Below are positions 17,605 through 22,353 of a stretch of DNA of 22,353 nt, piece after piece. Made by a program: the position numbers and the translations under genes. The notes under the pieces were generated by a model. That model saw nothing but the letters and a program-made list of their open reading frames with translations, made no database searches and had not been told where the DNA came from. Source of the DNA: Trichomonas tenax (taxonomy: Eukaryota; Parabasalia; Trichomonadida; Trichomonadidae); assembly GCA_023091735.1 (NCBI GenBank), contig JALKBU010000862.1, positions 1-22,353 on the forward strand. Reading direction: 5' to 3'. Numbering within the stretch: the stretch's first letter is position 1; every line of letters starts with the position of its first letter.

Positions 17605-17979
17605 TTAATAAACCCTATACCACGCGTAAACAGTCATAAATGGCGGCATGTAATCAGTGCCTGAACCAGTGTCGGCAGTGTTTGCGTAAACTGAATGAGT
17701 GTGACTTCCTGCATGATCGATGCTTAAACGCGTATCATATTCTCTTGAGTCCGTTGAAATTTCATAACGTGAAATTGCTTCTTTTCCTCCGTTACCGCAG
17801 CGGTAATAACCTTTATTACTTATTTAGTGAGTATGAACTCCTGCCGTCGATGTTGTACCTGAAAAGTAGTGATTATATGCAGGTAAGTTATTTACTGAAA
17901 TCTTTTTACTTCCTCCTGTTTCTCTTGATGAATTAACGCAATATAAGAAGCGATCGACTATTGTCTCCCATTCACCGAA
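17605..17979 (-). pseudogene. Phage tail-fibre collar-domain-like protein, one in-frame stop
   Basis: Reading from 17979 to the TAA at 17605-17607, one frame of 125 codons shows the full signature of a phage tail-collar/receptor-binding tip: FGEWETIVDRFLYCVN, ETGGSKKISVNNLPAYNHYF, SGTTSTAGVHTH, then a TAA at 17824-17826, then YYRCGNGGKEAISR, HAGSHTHSV, TGSGTDYMPPFMTVYAWYRV. The W-E-x-I-x-D-R-F opening, the TGGS...LPAxxH step, two THTH/SHTHSV strands and the PPFMTVYAWYR ending are in the order seen in phage fibres. The single stop sits where a serine is usual, so a one-base change would explain it. Upstream (to about 18000) the reading loses protein character, so the N-terminal part is missing or rearranged. 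In phages such domains bind host surface sugars. What it did here is unknown: lateral transfer, or a fibre gene of a protist virus. Confidence 0.75.
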
Positions 17980-18170
17980 TAATAAATAAATATATTTGTG
18001 TTTGTGTTTTTTAAACTAAACTATTGAATCATGAGAAATAAATTAATGAAAGTTTCGGTAATTAATTAATTAACATTATTTTATAAATCTATATTCAAAT
18101 ACAAAAAAATTATAATACAAGAAAGATTACATAGAACCCTTTCTTGCTCTTCCACCAGCGCCCTTTGTGT

Positions 18171-21100
18171 TCAAGTTAACTTTTGATTCAAGTTCGAGAA
18201 ATCCAAAGTCATTGAAGAACCAGCGTTGAGTTTCTTCTTCATTGTCTTCTTGACAGGCATCTCAGTGACTAGCTTCGTTTCTGACTCATCGACAGTGGCG
18301 CCGCCTCTTCTTCTCTTTGTTGTTTTCGGTGGAGGAGGCAATAACTCTTCCGCCAACTGTGTGCGCTTTTTCATCGTCTTCTTCTGAGGTACAGCTGTTC
18401 CATCCATTGTCCGGTTCGTCCTCCTTCTTGTTGCGGGCTTTGAAGCTGTGTTGCTTGGTTTCTCGACTGATGAGGTTCTCTTTGGATTTGATCCGCTCGA
18501 TTTCTCGACAGAAGTGCTCCTTCTCGACTTGATTGATGTGTTCATTTTATCTGCTGCATTTCCAGATACCTTTGTTGTCAATGTTCCCTTCTTCATTGTC
18601 TTCTTCTGAGGAACAGTTGTCGATGGCTGCAATTCCATGGATGGATCCATTGTTTTGAGTCCTGCTCTGCGCTTTCTGACTGTTGTCTTTGGAGATGTCA
18701 TCAACTGATCGATTGTCATCGGCCCCATGTCGTCTGTCTTCCTTCTCGCTGCCTTTCTTCTCGTTGTTGGTGTCTGAAGAAGCAATTCTTCGATGGACAT
18801 TGGCGCTTCGACACTCTTCGATCTCATGTTTCTCTTCGTGATTGGTTTCGCTGTTTGGAGATCTTCGACTGTGTTTCCTCCTCTTCTTCCTTTGCGCTTT
18901 GTCATGACTTTCTTTTCAGGAATTGGCTCTGGTTCAACACTTCCTTTGCCTCTTCTTCTGCATCTGCCTTTAGGCTTTGGAGCAACTTCGTCCAAAGTTG
19001 TTTCCTTCGGTTCTGGTTCGACAGTGTTTGCTCTCTTCTTTCCTTTTCTTCCCTTCCTTCCTGTCTTCTTAACAGCGGGTGTTGCTTCGTTGACAGGAGC
19101 TTCGACTTCCACTGTTGCTGCTCTCTTTCCTTTGCGCCCTTTCCTTCCTTTCTTCGGGGCCAAAAGAAGTTCATCAATCGATGCGAGTTTCTCTTCTTCT
19201 GGTTCTTTGATTGTGATATCGAGTTCTGGCGCAGGAGGAAGTGTTGGCGCTGGTTCTTCAGGCTGTGGCTGATAGACTTCATATCCTTCATTGTTGTTCG
19301 TCGTTGTCATATCTAATTGATTATCTGTTGACTTCACGTTCGTTGTTTCCATAACATTCGCTTCTTGGATCAAGTCGTCGATCTTCTCTGTTGATTGGAA
19401 GGCAGCTCCCATCGCATCAGGCTGAAATGCTTCGATTTCATCGAACGCTTTGATGTTGTCCATACTAATGTTGTTATTATTGTGACGAGTTTTTGTTGCT
19501 TCGTTATTCTTCTTTATTTGCTCAGCATCGTTCTTCTGCGCGAAGACATTGATCAATGCTGATGCAAGGGACCATCCTGCGACACTGCTGGCCTTCAGAT
19601 TCGCGTCATCGAAGATAATTTTGACGTTATTCGAGAATCTTGAGAAATTAGATGCAATACAATCCAAAATCGTGTCTAGAGCCTTATCTAAGTCCTCAAT
19701 GTCAGGGGAAGAATAGCGCGCATTGTTTGGCATATCTGACATCTGGTATAAGAACTCTTCGAGCTTTGGAACGATGTGGAATTCAATTCGCTCATCTAAG
19801 AATGAATATTGGGGTAATTTGTCTTTCATGAATTGGAATTGAGAGACAACTTGAACAGTTTGAACAATTTTCCTGAGAGAGTCCTCCATTTCAACGTGAA
19901 AATTCGTATCAAAATCTTGTGGGTTTTCAAGTGAAGGAATGAACATAAAACCAAAGAAAATGCGCGTAAGATATCGTAGCAAGATCGCTTTATCGTTGAA
20001 ACGAATTGCACAGAAAGATCTCACGACATTCGCCATATGAGACATTTGCGGTGAAATGTATAACGCGCTTGAAGAGATACACTTGAAAACTGTCGAAACA
20101 ATCTGCTCAATCTTCTTTTTGCTGTCGTCATCAGGATTATCCCAATTTATTCCGCCTTTCGAATCGATATACTTAATAATTTTTGACGTGACGTGCTTAA
20201 AGTAGATGTTTCCTGTCTTTGCAACGACCTTTCGCGCCAAAAATCCAAGTCCTGAGTCAGAATCGATCGGATTTTTCGGATCTACAGCAGGATTATCGAA
20301 TTCGTTGGCGACAACGGATTTAAGGAGTAATGTGTAATTGCCTGAATAAGTAAACATCGTGTAAAACGCTTCCAAAGCTTCATCTTGTCTTTTACATGGA
20401 TTTCCTGGCGAAATGAGAGACCTGAGTATTGTAACATCAGGAGTTATGGAGCTGTAATACAGAGCCAACTTCAAAGGCTTCGGAAACGGAACTCCTCCGC
20501 TTGATAAGAAAAATGGAAATTCAGTTTGATGAGAATTGCTTTTGGCGATGATATTTCCCCAATATTCAACCTGTTCGCTGTTATAAGGCTTGAAATGACA
20601 AATTTCGATGTTCATATTATCAAAACAAGTGACAGTTCCCGTATTTTTGTCTCCGTGGATGGATGTAATGAATTCTTTTGCAATCTGTTTAAGTTTATCC
20701 TCGTTTATAATGAAAATTGAGATTCGAAAATTGTTGTCGAGCAAAACCCAACATTTATCGTAATTTTGGTACTTGGAAAGTGAACAAGCGACAACATAGT
20801 TGTTATATTTGCAGAACTTTTGGCTCCAAAGCCTCGGAAAAATTGTTCTCGTAAGCCACCAAATGAAATTGTTTGGATGGTCAACTTGTCTTAGCAATTG
20901 CAAAAATAGGTGCGAAACCTCTTCGATTTTTTCAATTGGTTTTGGTATAATCGCAGGCCAATTTAATGCAATTCCAGTACACGTGATAATAGACACATTG
21001 GAGCGCGCCAATTCAACGATTGTCTTGATCTTATTGTGCTGGGGTGAAAATAAGTTCGAAGGAGACAGTGTATTGAATTCAGTTATAAAAGAATTCACGA

Positions 21101-21221
21101 ATTCGCTGAGAGGAATTTGCCTATCGTTGGTGATTTCGTTGAACTTCTGCTTCTCTATCCGCGAAGAGTACTTTGGGAGATATTCCGAGAAGTCAACAAC
21201 CGGAATTCCCTCAGGAATCAT
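18171..21221 (-). CDS. Large protein with a divergent RasGAP-like domain and a basic repeat tail
   Basis: The product has 1016 residues. Residues about 255-475 resemble a RasGAP helical domain: EALEAFYTMFTYSGNYTLLLKSVV, then GLGFLARKVVAK in place of the usual LFRGNSLATK, and RIFFGFMFIPSLENP in place of FLRFINPAI. The arginine finger and the arginine of the FLR motif both appear to be absent, so it may bind Ras-type GTPases without stimulating them. Residues about 690-1016 form a Lys/Arg/Thr/Pro-rich tail with repeated units: KKGRKGRKGKR, TGRKGRKGKKR, MSIEELLLQTP, MTIDQLMTSP, and PQKKTMKK four times. This tail is likely disordered and may bind nucleic acid or microtubules. An alternative frame overlapping the end runs 44 bases further and encodes a similarly basic end (KGAGGRARKGSM), so a late frameshift may have altered the last residues. 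The domain call is tentative; the gene itself is clear. Confidence 0.7.
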   Translation of the reverse strand: MIPEGIPVVDFSEYLPKYSSRIEKQKFNEITNDRQIPLSEFVNSFITEFNTLSPSNLFSPQHNKIKTIVELARSNVSIITCTGIALNWPAIIPKPIEKIEEVSHLFLQLLRQVDHPNNFIWWLTRTIFPRLWSQKFCKYNNYVVACSLSKYQNYDKCWVLLDNNFRISIFIINEDKLKQIAKEFITSIHGDKNTGTVTCFDNMNIEICHFKPYNSEQVEYWGNIIAKSNSHQTEFPFFLSSGGVPFPKPLKLALYYSSITPDVTILRSLISPGNPCKRQDEALEAFYTMFTYSGNYTLLLKSVVANEFDNPAVDPKNPIDSDSGLGFLARKVVAKTGNIYFKHVTSKIIKYIDSKGGINWDNPDDDSKKKIEQIVSTVFKCISSSALYISPQMSHMANVVRSFCAIRFNDKAILLRYLTRIFFGFMFIPSLENPQDFDTNFHVEMEDSLRKIVQTVQVVSQFQFMKDKLPQYSFLDERIEFHIVPKLEEFLYQMSDMPNNARYSSPDIEDLDKALDTILDCIASNFSRFSNNVKIIFDDANLKASSVAGWSLASALINVFAQKNDAEQIKKNNEATKTRHNNNNISMDNIKAFDEIEAFQPDAMGAAFQSTEKIDDLIQEANVMETTNVKSTDNQLDMTTTNNNEGYEVYQPQPEEPAPTLPPAPELDITIKEPEEEKLASIDELLLAPKKGRKGRKGKRAATVEVEAPVNEATPAVKKTGRKGRKGKKRANTVEPEPKETTLDEVAPKPKGRCRRRGKGSVEPEPIPEKKVMTKRKGRRGGNTVEDLQTAKPITKRNMRSKSVEAPMSIEELLLQTPTTRRKAARRKTDDMGPMTIDQLMTSPKTTVRKRRAGLKTMDPSMELQPSTTVPQKKTMKKGTLTTKVSGNAADKMNTSIKSRRSTSVEKSSGSNPKRTSSVEKPSNTASKPATRRRTNRTMDGTAVPQKKTMKKRTQLAEELLPPPPKTTKRRRGGATVDESETKLVTEMPVKKTMKKKLNAGSSMTLDFSNLNQKLT

Positions 21222-22003
21222 TTTAAAGCTTTTTTTTTGAAAATTTGCAGAATTTAAAAACTGAAATCTGATAATGAAAATGGAGATGCATATAATATAA
21301 AAATGGCGTCAAAAAATGTCCATGAAATTTGCAAAATTCTATTACTTTAGGTATGACCAAGCATGTTTTTAAATGATGTTCTCAAAAAGTGACCTAGATC
21401 TCAAAATTTGTGACAACGAAAAGTTGCTTTTTGACATTATTTTCACTATCTACATCATATATAATATCTAAATTTATTATTATTTTGCTTATTATCGTTT
21501 TGACAGTAAAAATAGTCACTATCTAATATCATGTTTTGAAAGAAAACAAGAAATCAGATCAGATTTTTCGAAAAATTACAACGAAATTAATTTAGATATT
21601 GATTTTATTGTTGTGAACGGAAATGAGAGCTCAAAAAGTGACGTGCTTACATTTCGATCATAAAAAGGGGGCTGCACCTAAAAAAATCAAGAATTCGCTT
21701 AATCTCGATTTTTTGCTACAAGAATGTGAATCTAGAAGAAATTTAAAGTTCAATTGGATTGTTTGTAATTACTTAACAGTTGTGTAGTATCGAAAAATCG
21801 GAATGTTTTCTACTTAAAAGTGACAAACGATGCGCTCATTAACGAGGGCGTTTCACCACAATATATTTGTATTCATTGGATAGACATAGGGTATAATATA
21901 TTCACATGCATATGATGTATCATTCTATTCAATAGTTAGTAAATAGAGCTGTGCATAGTCCGAGCTAGTATCGCTTATTTTTGACCGATGACGATATGAC
22001 ACA
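21222..22003. promoter_or_regulatory. Upstream region with three AAAAGTGAC motifs
   Basis: Spacer upstream of the RasGAP-like gene. The motif AAAAGTGAC occurs on the plus strand at about 21385, 21634 and 21817, the first two as CAAAAAGTGAC. No tRNA or protein gene is seen. A G-run (AAAAAGGGGGCTGCACC) at about 21661 stands out in otherwise AT-rich sequence. Confidence 0.35.
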
Positions 22004-22213
22004 ATGAGAGAAACTATTTCAAAATGTTATCTGCGAAGAATTTTATGGTATCTACACATATATGTGTTACCTTTAGATAAATATTATGATGGTTATTCTG
22101 TATTTTTATACGATAGGTCAATTTTGATATTAAATTTGCCACTGATTTTGCCAATATGCATATTACCCATTACAACTTACTATAACATAATTTATTGGTT
22201 ATTTAAGATGTAA
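22004..22213 (+). CDS. Small hydrophobic hypothetical ORF, doubtful
   Basis: A 69-codon frame from ATG 22004 ends in TAA. The C-terminal half is strongly hydrophobic (ILILNLPLILPICILP), which could be one membrane segment, but such text is also common in random AT-rich frames. No family recognised, no supporting codon bias. Confidence 0.2.
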   Translation: MRETISKCYLRRILWYLHIYVLPLDKYYDGYSVFLYDRSILILNLPLILPICILPITTYYNIIYWLFKM

Positions 22214-22303
22214 CACCAAACTCTCCTCGAATCAATTGTTAAACGTTGGCGATTGCATTTATCTTTAATTTGAAGTTGAAAATTCTTGTCTCTCATCTCT
22301 CTT

Positions 22304-22321
22304 GGCTTTGAAAACAAAGCC
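22304..22321. repeat. Perfect short hairpin
   Basis: GGCTTTG, AAAA, CAAAGCC: a 7-bp perfect stem with a four-base loop in a spacer with no gene (22214-22353). Its role is unknown; no T-run follows directly, so it is not a classic terminator. Confidence 0.5.
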
Positions 22322-22353
22322 TCTGAACAAGGAATTCCTTTTATTAAATCATT

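Noticed and set aside
17640..17936. Plus-strand 98-codon ORF rich in Cys and Leu
   Set aside because: It is the antisense shadow of the collar-like pseudogene, whose minus-strand reading has clear family motifs.
18317..19316. Plus-strand and alternative-frame ORFs rich in Ser/Phe/Leu or Lys/Arg
   Set aside because: Shadows of the repetitive basic tail of the RasGAP-like protein.

Overview
The window looks like eukaryotic protist DNA, most likely from a parabasalid of the trichomonad group (Tritrichomonas/Trichomonas type). The grounds are long intronless genes set in very AT-rich spacer, a ribosomal protein gene with strong C/G third-position bias, a UAAA-type signal overlapping the uL13 stop, and decayed Maverick/Polinton-like virus genes of the kind that fills trichomonad genomes. 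The genus is an inference from style and recognised families, not from a database match.

Layout. 1-1010: gene remnant and a small inverted-repeat element (528-847) with a partial second copy. 1184-2383: decayed alpha-helical protein gene with two in-frame stops. 2670-2832: minisatellite with an 18-19 bp period. 2800-7932: remains of a Maverick/Polinton-like element, holding on the minus strand a packaging ATPase, a capsid-type protein and an archaeo-eukaryotic-type primase/polymerase, and on the plus strand an unknown gene and a retroviral-type integrase, followed by the terminal repeat. Every gene in it is broken.

8184-15552 is a block of cellular genes: ribosomal protein uL13 (+), a MYST histone acetyltransferase (-), an unknown 88-residue protein (+), a PIAS/Siz-type SUMO ligase with a one-base frame break (-), a ubiquitin-like protein immediately upstream of it (-), and a Grp170/Lhs1-like Hsp70 relative (-). 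The block is bracketed by two copies of the same transposon end in inverted orientation. In both, the end that should be the outside of the element faces the cellular genes, just upstream of the uL13 and Grp170 genes.

16106-22353 holds a decayed cysteine-rich surface-type (beta-helix-like) gene, an unknown 113-residue protein, a degenerate gene whose product closely resembles the C-terminal collar domain of bacteriophage tail fibres (17605-17979, minus, one in-frame stop), a 1016-residue protein with a divergent RasGAP-like domain and a long basic repetitive tail (-), and a spacer with repeated AAAAGTGAC motifs.

The most interesting signals are the phage-collar-like pseudogene in a eukaryotic window, the element combining primase/polymerase, capsid and ATPase genes with an integrase, the inside-out terminal repeats at two housekeeping promoters (one supplies an in-frame N-terminal extension to the Grp170 reading frame), and the adjacent ubiquitin-like and SUMO-ligase genes.
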